Origin: an uncultured Bacteroidales bacterium
GTDB lineage: Bacteria > Bacteroidota > Bacteroidia > Bacteroidales > UBA932
Length of the DNA stretch: 40,879 nt
NCBI GenBank assembly: GCA_900321655.1
Contig: ONWU01000016.1
Span: forward strand, 1-40,879
Direction: 5' to 3'
Shown here: positions 25,831 through 34,729 of the stretch, one piece after another
How the letters are laid out: every line of letters begins with the position of its first letter
How positions within the stretch are numbered: the stretch's first letter is position 1
The notes under the pieces: model-generated
Databases searched by the model: none
What the model was told of the DNA's origin: nothing
What the model saw: only the letters and a program-made list of their open reading frames with translations
Translations under genes and position numbers: made by a program

Positions 25831-28587
25831 ATGGCAAAGAGGGAATTCATACAGATCCGGGGTGCGCGGGCCAACAACCTGCAGAACATAAGCGTGGATA
25901 TCCCTCGCGGGGAATTCGTGGTGGTTACGGGCCTCAGCGGTAGCGGCAAGAGTTCGCTGGCGTTCGACACTATTTATGCCGAGGGCCAGAGGCGCTATAT
26001 GGACACCCTTTCCACCTATGCCAAACACTTTATGGGCATCCTGGAAAAGCCCCAGGTGGAGGAAATCACCGGGCTCAGCCCCATCATTGCCATCGAGCAG
26101 AAAACCACCGGCAACAACCCCCGCAGTACGGTGGGAACCATCACGGAAATCTACGACTTCCTGCGTCTGCTGTATGCCAAGGGCTCCCGTGCCTTCTCTC
26201 CCGAAAGCGGCAAGGAGATGGTTCGCTATACGGACGAGCAGATTGTAGACCTGGTGATGAGCCAGTATGCCGGCAGAAAATGCTATCTGCTGTCTCCCTT
26301 GGTGCGGGGCCGAAAGGGCCATTACCGGGAACTCTTCGACCAGCTTCGTAAGAGGGGGTACACGGAAGTTCGCATAGACGGAGAAATCCTGGAACTGCAG
26401 GAGGTATCGGCCTTGGACCGCTACAAGCCCCATTTCATCGAAGTGGTGGTAGACCGCCTCAAGCCCGAGGCGGGAGATGACCGCCGCGTCCGGGACTCTG
26501 TGGCGCGGGCGCTGAACATCGGCAAAGGGTCCCTGGCCATCCTGGACAACGAAAGTGGAGCCCTGGCCCACTTCTCCAAGCATCTGGTAGACCCGGAGAG
26601 CGGTCTTTCCCTGCAGGAGCCTCAGCCGCACAGCTTTTCTTTCAACTCTCCGCAGGGGTACTGCCCGCACTGCAAGGGCCTGGGAACCATAGTGGATGTG
26701 AACATAGACACCATCATCCCGGACCGCAGCAAGTCGGTGGCCGATGGGGCCATCGTCCCCTTGGGCCGTGTGCGGGAGAATCGCAAGTTCGATATCATCC
26801 GGGCCATCGCCCGCAAGTATAACTTCAGCCTGTACGACCCTATCGAGGCCTTGCCGGACGAGGCCGTGAGCCTGCTGGTGTACGGCTCCGAAGATCTTTT
26901 CCGCGTGGGAGAAGGGTCCCTTACGGAGATGGAGAGCTGGGGTGGCGTACTGGACAATATAGAAGACACCGTCACCTGTCCGGTGTGCCACGGCACCCGT
27001 CTCAATAGCGAAGCCCTCTGCTTCAAAGTGGACGGCAAAACCATCCCGGAGGTGGCCGCTATGGAAATGACAGAGCTGCGTGCGTGGCTGGATGCCATTC
27101 CGAAGGGCTTCAACCAGCGGGAGAAGAACGTTTCCCGGGACATCCTGAAGGAGCTGCGGGAACGCGTGCAGTTTATGCTGGACGTGGGCCTGGACTATCT
27201 GTCCCTGGACCGTCCCACCGGTTCCCTTTCTGGCGGCGAAAGCCAGCGCATCCGCCTGGCCACCCAAATTGGTTCCAAACTGGTGAATGTCCTTTATATC
27301 CTGGACGAGCCTTCCATCGGCCTGCATCAGAAAGACAACCGCAAGCTCATCGCCTCCCTGAAGGCTCTCCGCGACGAAGGTAACTCCGTGATGGTGGTAG
27401 AGCACGACCTGGAAACTATGCTCAGTGCCGACTGGCTGGTGGACGTAGGGCCCGGCGCCGGAGAGAACGGTGGCCGCATCTGCGCCAACGGCCCGTTGAA
27501 AGAACTGCTTAAGAGCAAGGAGTCTTCCATTACGCTGGACTATCTGAGGGGCAAGCGTACCATTTCTGTCCCCGCTTCCCGCCGCCCTGGAAATGGTCTC
27601 TTCCTAACCCTGAAGGGTGCTACGGGCAATAATTTGAAAAACGTGGACGTGAGCTTCCCGCTGGGCTGCCTTATTGGTGTAGCGGGCTTGTCGGGCTCCG
27701 GCAAGAGCTCCCTTGTGAACGAAACGCTGATGCCCATCCTCAAGCGGAAATTCTACCGTTCCAAGGAAAAACCGCTGCCGTATGAGGCCATCGAGGGCGT
27801 GGAGCATATCGACAAGCTCATTGAGATTGACCAAAGTCCCATCGGTCGGACACCCCGTTCTAACCCGGCCACCTTCACGGCTGTTTTCAGCGACATCCGC
27901 ACCCTCTTTGAGGAGACGCAGGATGCCAAGGTGCGGGGTTACAAGGCCGGCAAGTTCTCCTTCAATGTGCCCGGAGGCCGATGTGAGGAGTGCAAGGGGG
28001 CCGGTATCAAGGTGATTGAAATGAACTTCCTGCCTTCCGTCCACGTCCCCTGCGAAGTGTGCGGCGGTACCCGTTACCAGGAAGATGTGCTGGCCGTCAA
28101 GTACAAGGGAAAGAACATCAACGATGTGCTGGAGATGTCTGTCAGCGAGGCATACGAGTTCTTCAAACCCGTTCCCAAGATTGCCGCCAAACTGAAGGCC
28201 CTGGTAGATGTAGGTTTGGGTTATATTAGGCTGGGCCAAAGTGCTGTTACCCTATCCGGCGGTGAAAGCCAGCGTATGAAACTGGCGGCGGAACTGTCCC
28301 GTCCCTCTACCGGAAAGACGCTCTATATCCTGGACGAGCCCACCACCGGTCTTCACTTTGAAGACATTCAGGTGCTGATGGGCGTGCTGCAGCGCCTGGT
28401 GGATGCCGGTAATACGGTCATTATCATCGAGCACAATCTGGACGTGCTCAAGAGCGTGGACTACCTCTTTGATATGGGCCCGGAAGGCGGACGGAGGGGC
28501 GGCCGCATCGTAGCCCAGGGCACGCCGGAGGAAATAGCAAAGGATCCGGCTTCTGTTACCGGCCCCTTCCTCAAAGAAGTATTGTAA
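25831..28587 (+). CDS. uvrA: Excinuclease ABC subunit UvrA
   Basis: 918-residue DNA damage sensor of nucleotide-excision repair with two ABC ATPase modules. The first Walker A is GLSGSGKSS (34-42) with signature SGGESQR and Walker B LYILDEP. The second Walker A is GLSGSGKSS after VAG, with its own SGGESQR and LYILDEPTTG. The C-terminal zinc finger (CEEC, then CEVC) is intact. The first zinc module is not: CPHC (278-281) remains, but the partner CxxC position reads DPES (254-257), and a more N-terminal cysteine segment found in many homologues reads SPESG (123-127). The length is close to a normal UvrA and the UvrB-contact region is retained. This could be one of two UvrA paralogues, as in many Bacteroidota. 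The start fits the family (MAKREFIQIRGARANNL). Confidence 0.95.
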   Translation: MAKREFIQIRGARANNLQNISVDIPRGEFVVVTGLSGSGKSSLAFDTIYAEGQRRYMDTLSTYAKHFMGILEKPQVEEITGLSPIIAIEQKTTGNNPRSTVGTITEIYDFLRLLYAKGSRAFSPESGKEMVRYTDEQIVDLVMSQYAGRKCYLLSPLVRGRKGHYRELFDQLRKRGYTEVRIDGEILELQEVSALDRYKPHFIEVVVDRLKPEAGDDRRVRDSVARALNIGKGSLAILDNESGALAHFSKHLVDPESGLSLQEPQPHSFSFNSPQGYCPHCKGLGTIVDVNIDTIIPDRSKSVADGAIVPLGRVRENRKFDIIRAIARKYNFSLYDPIEALPDEAVSLLVYGSEDLFRVGEGSLTEMESWGGVLDNIEDTVTCPVCHGTRLNSEALCFKVDGKTIPEVAAMEMTELRAWLDAIPKGFNQREKNVSRDILKELRERVQFMLDVGLDYLSLDRPTGSLSGGESQRIRLATQIGSKLVNVLYILDEPSIGLHQKDNRKLIASLKALRDEGNSVMVVEHDLETMLSADWLVDVGPGAGENGGRICANGPLKELLKSKESSITLDYLRGKRTISVPASRRPGNGLFLTLKGATGNNLKNVDVSFPLGCLIGVAGLSGSGKSSLVNETLMPILKRKFYRSKEKPLPYEAIEGVEHIDKLIEIDQSPIGRTPRSNPATFTAVFSDIRTLFEETQDAKVRGYKAGKFSFNVPGGRCEECKGAGIKVIEMNFLPSVHVPCEVCGGTRYQEDVLAVKYKGKNINDVLEMSVSEAYEFFKPVPKIAAKLKALVDVGLGYIRLGQSAVTLSGGESQRMKLAAELSRPSTGKTLYILDEPTTGLHFEDIQVLMGVLQRLVDAGNTVIIIEHNLDVLKSVDYLFDMGPEGGRRGGRIVAQGTPEEIAKDPASVTGPFLKEVL

Positions 28588-28592
28588 TAGAT

Positions 28593-29561
28593 TTATTCCC
28601 CTGGAAAGCGGACGCCCCACTCGGCGCGGAGACGGTCCATCAGGTGCATGATGTAAAGAATTTCCGAATGCGGCATCTGGGGCGCTTCCACAAGTCCGGC
28701 CTCGATGGCCTCCTTGCAGGCGAGGAACTGATACTCAAAGCCGTTGAACTGCGGCGGAACCGGGATTTCCTTTTCCACCACGTGGCGCTTTCGGCAAACG
28801 CGGATGTGCGTGGGATGGATCAGGTCGTCAAAGGTGAGGTAGCCTGTGGTGCCGGCGATTACTCCCACGTTCTCTCCCTGGCACCAGGCCGATGCCTGCA
28901 CGGAAGCCAGGGTACCATCGGCCAGCACCATAGTAATCACCTCCGTGGCATCCACGCCGGAGTCGGCCCGGATGCAGGTGGCATTGATTTTCTCGATGGG
29001 GGAGTCTGAGTACATCCTTACGAAATTGAGCACGTACACTCCCAGGTCCAGAAGGGCACCGCCGCCCATTTCCGGCTTCAGAACCCTCTCTTTGTCGGAT
29101 ACATTATAGGTAATGGTACCGGTTATCATCCGGGTTTCCCCAATGATGCCAGACTCCAGCAGCTCCCGGGCCATCCGGCGAACCGGCATGTAGCGGGACC
29201 ACATGGCTTCGGCCACAAAGACTCCCTTCTCCCGGGCCAGAGCCAGGATGGCGGCGGCCTCGGTGGCATTCATCATAAAGGATTTCTCCACCAGGCAGGG
29301 CTTGCCGGCAAGGATGGCGTCCCGTGTCACCTCAAAGTGCAGGTGGTGCGGAACAGCCACATACACCAGCTGAACGTCCGGATCATGCAGGAGTTCTGCA
29401 TAGGAGCCGTAGGCCCGGGGAATGCCGAACCGGCCTGCAAAGGCCTGAGCCTTTTCCAACGTGCGGGACCCAACGGCCAGGCACTGCATATCCTGCATCT
29501 GGGAGAGCGTGGTGGCCGCTTTTTCGGCAATGTGGCCGGTGGCAATGATTCCTACATTCAT
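28593..29561 (-). CDS. Gfo/Idh/MocA-family oxidoreductase
   Basis: 322 residues. The N-terminal Rossmann fold (VGIIATGHIAEKAA; the usual GxGxxA reads ATGHIA) is followed by VAVPHHLHFE and LVEKSF, where the family has EKP, so the conserved Lys is kept while Pro becomes Ser. The C-terminal domain contains GGGALLDLGVY with the Asp expected for catalysis or substrate binding. NAD(P)-dependent oxidation or reduction of a sugar or dihydrodiol is likely; the substrate is unknown. It is the last gene of the five-gene minus-strand operon, its start overlaps the GNAT gene by 4 bases, and it converges on uvrA with a 5-base gap. Confidence 0.9.
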   Translation of the reverse strand: MNVGIIATGHIAEKAATTLSQMQDMQCLAVGSRTLEKAQAFAGRFGIPRAYGSYAELLHDPDVQLVYVAVPHHLHFEVTRDAILAGKPCLVEKSFMMNATEAAAILALAREKGVFVAEAMWSRYMPVRRMARELLESGIIGETRMITGTITYNVSDKERVLKPEMGGGALLDLGVYVLNFVRMYSDSPIEKINATCIRADSGVDATEVITMVLADGTLASVQASAWCQGENVGVIAGTTGYLTFDDLIHPTHIRVCRKRHVVEKEIPVPPQFNGFEYQFLACKEAIEAGLVEAPQMPHSEILYIMHLMDRLRAEWGVRFPGE

Positions 29562-30049
29562 ACGCGTATCTTTTGATAGGCCAGGCGGGGTGCTCCGGAG
29601 GCGATATGGATAATTCCGCAGTACGTGAATCCGTAGCGCTTCAGGAGCCCCTGCATAATCTTGTTGTCTTTATGGGTGTCTATGCGAACATTGTCCGTGA
29701 TGCCTTCCAGATACTCCATCAGGGTTTGGAAAACCCCGTGCACTTCCGGATAACTGGCAATGCGGTGAATCACATAGTACGGTTTTTCGTCGTCCAGCCA
29801 CTGGCCTCCTTCAATGACGGCATAGGTAGGATCCGGGCTGGGGATGCAGGCGAAGTACGCCACGATGCGCCCGTCCTCCTCCATCACTTTTCCGTACCCC
29901 GGGCCGATGTCTCCCCGCACCATTTCCCGGGTAGGGTACCCCTCGGGCCATTGATGCAGGTTGCCGGACGCAAGCATAATGCTGCGCCCGGCTTCCAGTA
30001 CTTTCATAATGGCGGGGAGGTCCGCCTCTGTGGCTGTCCTGATTGTCAT
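29558..30049 (-). CDS. GNAT-family N-acetyltransferase
   Basis: 163 residues. Begins MTIRTATEADLPAIMKV, a typical GNAT start, with a central beta strand GRIVAYFACI and the late NKIMQGLLKRYGFTYCG segment that forms the acetyl-CoA site. Unlike many members there is no clear Q/RxxGxG/A; the segment YYVIHRIASYPEVHGVFQTL is in its place. This variant (HRIAS...) is common in Bacteroidota and Firmicutes members without known substrate. It lies between acyl-CoA ligase (1-base gap) and the oxidoreductase (4-base overlap). Confidence 0.85.
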   Translation of the reverse strand: MTIRTATEADLPAIMKVLEAGRSIMLASGNLHQWPEGYPTREMVRGDIGPGYGKVMEEDGRIVAYFACIPSPDPTYAVIEGGQWLDDEKPYYVIHRIASYPEVHGVFQTLMEYLEGITDNVRIDTHKDNKIMQGLLKRYGFTYCGIIHIASGAPRLAYQKIRV

Positions 30050-30050
30050 C

Positions 30051-31976
30051 CTACTGCTTCAGGGCCTGGTGGTTACGGACATTGTGAATGTCCTTGCCTT
30101 CGGCCGTGTAGAGGTAATCCAGCAGATCGGCGTAGTGCTCTTCCACCTTGCCTCGTACAATCTTCATAGTGGAGTTCATCATCTTGTTGGCGATGGTGAA
30201 TTCTTCGTCGCAGAGGCCGATGGCGGAAGGAAGCCAGCGCTCCGGGAACATGCCCTCGTGCTTGCCACCCTTCTTGTAGCTGTCCACATCGGCCTGGATC
30301 AGATCCAGCATATAGTTTCTTCCTTCCTCACTGGCGGGATCCAGTCCGTGCTTCTGGGCGGCTTCGGCCAGGGCGGCCTTGTCCGGGACGAAGAGGGCCA
30401 CACAGAAGGGCTTCTGGTTGTTGTGCAGCACACAGGCGTTCACCCACTTGGAGGTTTCGGTGATGCTGTCCTCGAAGCCTTCCGGAGAATATTTTTCACC
30501 GTCGGAGGAGATGAGGAGGCTCTTGAACCGGCCCACTACATACAGGAAATCGGGATCTTCGGGGCAGATGTAGCCCATATCCCCGGTGTGCAGCCAGCCG
30601 TCGATGACGGTATCGGCCGTGGCCTTGGGGTTCTTCCAGTAGCCGGCCATCACGTTCTCTCCCCGGATCACAATCTCTCCGCGGGTTCCGTGGGGCACTT
30701 CCTTCCCTTCGGCATCCAGGATGACGCAGTCCATAGGCTTTACGATGCGGCCGCTGGAGCCGAAACGGGCGTGTCCGGTGGAGTTGGCGCAGATGATGGG
30801 CGTGGCTTCGGTGAGGCCGTAACCCTGGAACATAGGCATACCTACGGCGCAGAAGAAGCGCTGCAGTTCAATGTCCAGCAGGGCACCGCCGCCCACGAAG
30901 AACTTCATACGGCCGCCAAAGCTTTCGCGGACCTTGGAGAAAAGAATCTTGTCGAAGAGGTCCACCAGGGGCTTGCGCCAGAAAGTTCCTCCGGTTCCGC
31001 GGTTATAGTATTCCTTGTTGTATTTGATGGCGTTTTTGACGGCAAAATTGAAGAGCTTTTCCGTGGTGGCGCCCTTTTTCTTGATACCGGTCTCTATGTT
31101 TTTCTTGAAGTTGCGGGCCAGGGCCGGAACGGAAAGCATCACGTGCGGACGCACCTCGGAAATGGCCGTAGGGATATTTCTGAGGGTGGCCATGGCATTT
31201 TTGCCGATGGGCACGAAGGCGATGGAACCTCCGTAAATCATCATCGTGTACATACCGGCCACGTGGGCGAAGCAGTGGTCCAGCGGGAGGATGATGAGCA
31301 TCACGTTGCCCTCGTCGATGGAGATGACGGAGTTGCCCTGCTCCACATTGGCGGTGTAGTTGCGGTGGGTGAGGAGGATGCCCTTAGGGTCTGCCGTGGT
31401 GCCGGAAGTGTAGGAAATGTTGGCGTAATCGTCCGGGCCGATGGATTTGTAGCGGGCCTCGAATTCGGCCTTGTGGGCCTTCAGGAATTCGTCTCCCATC
31501 TTCTGGATCTCGCTCATCCGGATTTCCTTGTCCTCCAGTTTGTCGTAGTCGAAGGCTACGTCGTCAAAGACGATGACTTTTTCCACATTGGGGCATTCGG
31601 AAAGGATGGCGCGGATCTTGGGCAGGTGGTTGCCGGAAACCAGGATCCACTTGGCGTCCGAGTGGTTGATGCGGAAAATGAGGTCCTTCCCTTCTCCCAG
31701 GTTCACGGACAGAGGAACGTCCGTTGCACCGGCGTAGAGGGCGCCCAGCTCGGCCAGGATCCACATGGCGCGGCTTTCGGACAGGAGGGCGATCTTGTCT
31801 CCTTTCTTCAGGCCCAGCGACATCAGGCCTGCACCGATGCGGTAGGCTTCTTCGCGGGTCTGGCCCTGGGTGATTACCTTCCAGTTGCCGTTCACCTTCT
31901 CCCTCAGATAGGGATGGTTTTCGTATTTGTGGGAATACTTTTCTACAAAGTCAATAATGGTAATTCTTTCTTCCAT
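30051..31976 (-). CDS. Long-chain acyl-CoA ligase / AMP-binding enzyme
   Basis: 641 residues of the adenylate-forming superfamily (COG1022 branch). The ATP-binding loop is YTSGTTADPKGILLTHRN, followed by GYGLTEATPII, the HTGDMG motif containing the ribose-binding Asp, and a C-terminal lysine region MKIVRGKVEEHY. It activates fatty acids to acyl-CoA via acyl-AMP, cytoplasmic or membrane-associated. It lies downstream of two deoxynucleoside kinases (14-base gap) and 1 base before GNAT. Chain-length preference cannot be read from the sequence. Confidence 0.93.
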   Translation of the reverse strand: MEERITIIDFVEKYSHKYENHPYLREKVNGNWKVITQGQTREEAYRIGAGLMSLGLKKGDKIALLSESRAMWILAELGALYAGATDVPLSVNLGEGKDLIFRINHSDAKWILVSGNHLPKIRAILSECPNVEKVIVFDDVAFDYDKLEDKEIRMSEIQKMGDEFLKAHKAEFEARYKSIGPDDYANISYTSGTTADPKGILLTHRNYTANVEQGNSVISIDEGNVMLIILPLDHCFAHVAGMYTMMIYGGSIAFVPIGKNAMATLRNIPTAISEVRPHVMLSVPALARNFKKNIETGIKKKGATTEKLFNFAVKNAIKYNKEYYNRGTGGTFWRKPLVDLFDKILFSKVRESFGGRMKFFVGGGALLDIELQRFFCAVGMPMFQGYGLTEATPIICANSTGHARFGSSGRIVKPMDCVILDAEGKEVPHGTRGEIVIRGENVMAGYWKNPKATADTVIDGWLHTGDMGYICPEDPDFLYVVGRFKSLLISSDGEKYSPEGFEDSITETSKWVNACVLHNNQKPFCVALFVPDKAALAEAAQKHGLDPASEEGRNYMLDLIQADVDSYKKGGKHEGMFPERWLPSAIGLCDEEFTIANKMMNSTMKIVRGKVEEHYADLLDYLYTAEGKDIHNVRNHQALKQ

Positions 31977-31990
31977 AACAGTTTATGTTT

Positions 31991-32611
31991 TTATTCAGTA
32001 GGGAAGAGACCGTAGAGTTCCGCGTCAATCTTGTCTGTGATCTGCTGGAAATCTTCGGGCTTGTTTTCAAATTTGATATTGTCTACGTCTATGATCAGAA
32101 GACGGGACTTGTAGTCTTTGATCCAGTCCTCATAGCGCTGGTTGAGGCCGGTGATATAGTCTATGCGGATGGAGCGCTCGTACTCACGGCCGCGCTTCTG
32201 GATCTGGGCTATGAGGTTGGGAATGCTGGAGCGCAGGTAAATCAGAAGGTCCGGCGGGTTCACCAGGGACATCATCAGGTCAAAGAGGTCTGAATAACTT
32301 TCGAAATCCCGGGTGGACATCAGGCCCATAGCGTGCAGGTTGGGGGCGAAGATGCGGGCATCCTCGTAGATGGTGCGGTCCTGGATGATGACATCCTGGT
32401 GCTTGGAAATCTCCACGACATCCTGGAAGCGTTTGTTCAGGAAATAAATCTGGAGGTTGAAACTCCAGCGCTCCATATCCTCATAGAAATCTGAGAGATA
32501 GGGGTTGAAATCTACGGACTCGAACTTGGGCGTCCAGCCGTAGTGCGCTGCCAGCATCTTGGTAAGGGTGGTCTTGCCACTGCCGATGTTTCCTGCTATT
32601 GCTATGTGCAT
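31991..32611 (-). CDS. Deoxynucleoside kinase (copy 1 of tandem pair)
   Basis: 206 residues of the dNK/dGK/dCK family. P-loop GNIGSGKTTLT (residues 7-17), the conserved Glu in KFESVDFNPYL, the W-x-F-x-x-Q segment (WSFNLQIYFL), the DRT motif (IIQDRTIYED) and a lid with QKRGREYERSI. It phosphorylates deoxynucleosides in salvage. It is clearly homologous to the gene 12 bases upstream, from a tandem duplication, as in lactobacilli where paired kinases split dA and dG/dC specificity. This copy has Phe, Asn and Arg changes in the pocket region compared with copy 2 (for example MERWSFNLQ against IKRWSFALE). Confidence 0.92.
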   Translation of the reverse strand: MHIAIAGNIGSGKTTLTKMLAAHYGWTPKFESVDFNPYLSDFYEDMERWSFNLQIYFLNKRFQDVVEISKHQDVIIQDRTIYEDARIFAPNLHAMGLMSTRDFESYSDLFDLMMSLVNPPDLLIYLRSSIPNLIAQIQKRGREYERSIRIDYITGLNQRYEDWIKDYKSRLLIIDVDNIKFENKPEDFQQITDKIDAELYGLFPTE

Positions 32612-32623
32612 AGTATGGTGTGT

Positions 32624-33235
32624 TTAAAATAATCCGTATAGTTCTGCGTCAATCTTGTCCGTGATGAGGGCGAAATCTTCCTCCCGGTTCAAGAAATCCA
32701 GGTTGTCCGTATCTATGGTGATGAGCCTGCCTTTGTAGGACTCTATCCATTTTTCGTAACGTTCGTTCAGGCCGCTCAGGTAGTCTATGGAGATGGACTG
32801 CTCGTAATCCCTTCCCCGTTTCTGGATCTGGGATACCAGGTGGGAAATGCTGCTTTTGAGGTAAATCAGCAGATCCGGCTCCTTCACCACTTCCATCATC
32901 ACGTTGAACGTGTCCATATAGGTGTTGTAGTCCCTTTCGGAAAGATTGCCCTGGGCATAGTTGTTGGCCACAAAAATGTGCACGCCTTCCTGCAGGGTGC
33001 GGTCCTGGATGATGACATCCCGGGACTGGGAAATTTCCAGGACGTCGTGCAGGCGCTGCTGCAGAAAGTACATCTCCAGGGCGAAGGACCACCTTTTGAT
33101 GTCGGCATAATAGTCTGAGAGATAGGGATTGTAGGTAACGGATTCGAATTTGGGCGTCCAACCATAGTGACGCGCCAAAAGCGTGGTGAGAGTGGTTTTT
33201 CCGCTGCCTATATTTCCGGCTATTCCGATGTGCAT
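32624..33235 (-). CDS. Deoxynucleoside kinase (copy 2 of tandem pair)
   Basis: 203 residues, same family as its downstream neighbour. P-loop GNIGSGKTTLT, KFESVTYNPYL, IIQDRTLQEG and lid QKRGRDYEQSI. First gene of the minus-strand operon. The segment after DRT (LQEGVHIFVANNYAQGNL) differs from copy 1 (IYEDARIFAPNLHAMGLM), where substrate specificity is often set, which suggests divided substrates. Upstream CAACTTTG (plus 33258-33265) is one base from a -7 element, in the divergent region shared with the hydrolase gene. Confidence 0.92.
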   Translation of the reverse strand: MHIGIAGNIGSGKTTLTTLLARHYGWTPKFESVTYNPYLSDYYADIKRWSFALEMYFLQQRLHDVLEISQSRDVIIQDRTLQEGVHIFVANNYAQGNLSERDYNTYMDTFNVMMEVVKEPDLLIYLKSSISHLVSQIQKRGRDYEQSISIDYLSGLNERYEKWIESYKGRLITIDTDNLDFLNREEDFALITDKIDAELYGLF

Positions 33236-33277
33236 CTGTCAGACTTGTTATATTCTACAAAGTTGGTAAAATAATTG

Positions 33278-33285
33278 TAAATTTG
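33278..33285 (+). promoter_or_regulatory. -7 element for the MBL-fold hydrolase operon
   Basis: TAAATTTG matches TAnnTTTG. Because transcription should start 4-8 bases beyond it, the in-frame ATG at 33288 falls at or before the first base of the mRNA, which favours the next ATG at 33312 as the start of translation. Confidence 0.6.
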
Positions 33286-33311
33286 CAATGAATAATGATT
33301 CGCCTGTCGAT

Positions 33312-34013
33312 ATGCTTCATTCCAGAATATTTACTTTCAATCCGCTGGGAACCAACTGCGTGGTCCTATGGGAAGACGGCCAGAAGGCCTGCACGGTGGT
33401 AGATCCCGGTATGTCATCGGCCGATGGGGCCCAAGACCTTTTCGATTTCTTTGAAAAACAAGGGCTTACGCCGGATGCCATTCTTCTTACCCACGGCCAT
33501 TTCGACCATTTCTGGGGCGTGGAGAAGCTCCTGGCCCGGTACCAGGTTCCGGTGTATCTGCATCCCGAGGACAAGGAGGTGATGGACAATGTCACCGGCA
33601 CTCCCGGCGTGACGGAGTCTTTCTCCTTCCTACACCACGATTTTCCTACGGTGGATGTGGCCGACGGGGAAGTTCTTACCACCGCCGGTACGGCCTGGAA
33701 GGTGATCCATACGCCCGGCCATACGCCCGGCGGCGTCTGCTATTATTCGGCCGAAAACAATCTTCTCCTGAGCGGGGATACCCTCTTTGCCGGCAGTATT
33801 GGCCGGACAGACCTGTACGGCGGAGATTACGACAAACTGATGGCTTCCATCCAGGGCAAACTGCTCACCCTGCCCGGAGAAACGGACGTGATTCCCGGTC
33901 ACGGGCATCCCACGTCCATTGCCCAGGAGGGGATGCACAATCCTTTCCTGCAGCCGTTCAACGAGCCCGGAGGAGATTTTCCGGAAGAGGGTATATCCAT
34001 TGAAGGAATATGA
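33312..34013 (+). CDS. Metallo-beta-lactamase-fold hydrolase (glyoxalase II-like)
   Basis: 233 residues from the chosen ATG (8 more codons are open from 33288). The zinc motif THGHFDH (HxHxDH) is followed by HTPGHTPGG and SGDTLFAGSIGR with the bridging Asp, then the final GHGHPTSI. This is the small glyoxalase II-like branch of MBL hydrolases, which act on thioesters or related substrates. The start MLHSRIFTFNPLGTNC fits the family's N-terminus and lies about 20 bases from the predicted transcript start. Its stop overlaps the birA ATG by 4 bases. Confidence 0.92.
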   Translation: MLHSRIFTFNPLGTNCVVLWEDGQKACTVVDPGMSSADGAQDLFDFFEKQGLTPDAILLTHGHFDHFWGVEKLLARYQVPVYLHPEDKEVMDNVTGTPGVTESFSFLHHDFPTVDVADGEVLTTAGTAWKVIHTPGHTPGGVCYYSAENNLLLSGDTLFAGSIGRTDLYGGDYDKLMASIQGKLLTLPGETDVIPGHGHPTSIAQEGMHNPFLQPFNEPGGDFPEEGISIEGI

Positions 34014-34729
34014 TCATCCACTGGCTGGACAGCATCGACTCCACCAATTCGGAGGCCTTGCGCCGGCTGCCGGAACTGCCCGGCGGTACGGTACTGGCGG
34101 CTTATGAGCAAACTGCCGGCCGCGGACAGCGGGGCAACACCTGGTTCACCCAGGCGGGGAAGAACCTCACCTTCTCCATCGTCCTGAAAGACCTTTCCCT
34201 GTCGGCCCCCGAGGCCATCCGGCTCAACTATCTCACGTCCGTGGCCGTCGCAGCCTATTTGGAAAGCCGGGGAGTGAAGGCCGATATCAAATGGCCCAAC
34301 GACATTTATGTTAACGGCCGGAAGATTTGCGGAATGCTGCTGGAAAATACCCTGGGGCCCGGCGGAAGGCTGCTGGCTTCGGTGGTGGGGATAGGCATCA
34401 ATATCAATCAGAAGGAGTTTTCGCAGCTGGCCAACGCCACTTCGCTGGGGCTTTGTACGGGCCGGGAATACGGTCTGGAGGAAGAGCTGGAGGCGTTTCT
34501 TTCTGTCTTTGAAGGGCTTTTGCCGCAGCTCTCTTCCGAAGAACTGTTTGCCGCCTATTCGGCCCGGCTTTTCCGGAAGGGCGTTCCGGCCCGCTACCAC
34601 GATCTTCTTTCCGACTGTGAGTACCAGGGCGTCATAGAAGGGGTAGAGCCCGACGGCCGCCTCCATATCCGCAACCTGGACGGGGGAGACTATTATTACA
34701 GATTCAAAGAAGTAAGCTACATATTATGA
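34010..34729 (+). CDS. birA: Biotin--[acetyl-CoA-carboxylase] ligase (no DNA-binding domain)
   Basis: 239 residues. Catalytic domain only: STNSEA substrate motif, GRGQRGNTW biotinoyl-AMP loop, KWPNDIYVNGRKICGML with the catalytic Lys, GIGININ, and a short C-terminal SH3-like domain. Joins biotin to carrier proteins of carboxylases. The N-terminal helix-turn-helix of E. coli BirA is absent, so it should not act as a repressor. Overlaps neighbours at both ends by 4 bases. Confidence 0.95.
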   Translation: MIIHWLDSIDSTNSEALRRLPELPGGTVLAAYEQTAGRGQRGNTWFTQAGKNLTFSIVLKDLSLSAPEAIRLNYLTSVAVAAYLESRGVKADIKWPNDIYVNGRKICGMLLENTLGPGGRLLASVVGIGININQKEFSQLANATSLGLCTGREYGLEEELEAFLSVFEGLLPQLSSEELFAAYSARLFRKGVPARYHDLLSDCEYQGVIEGVEPDGRLHIRNLDGGDYYYRFKEVSYIL

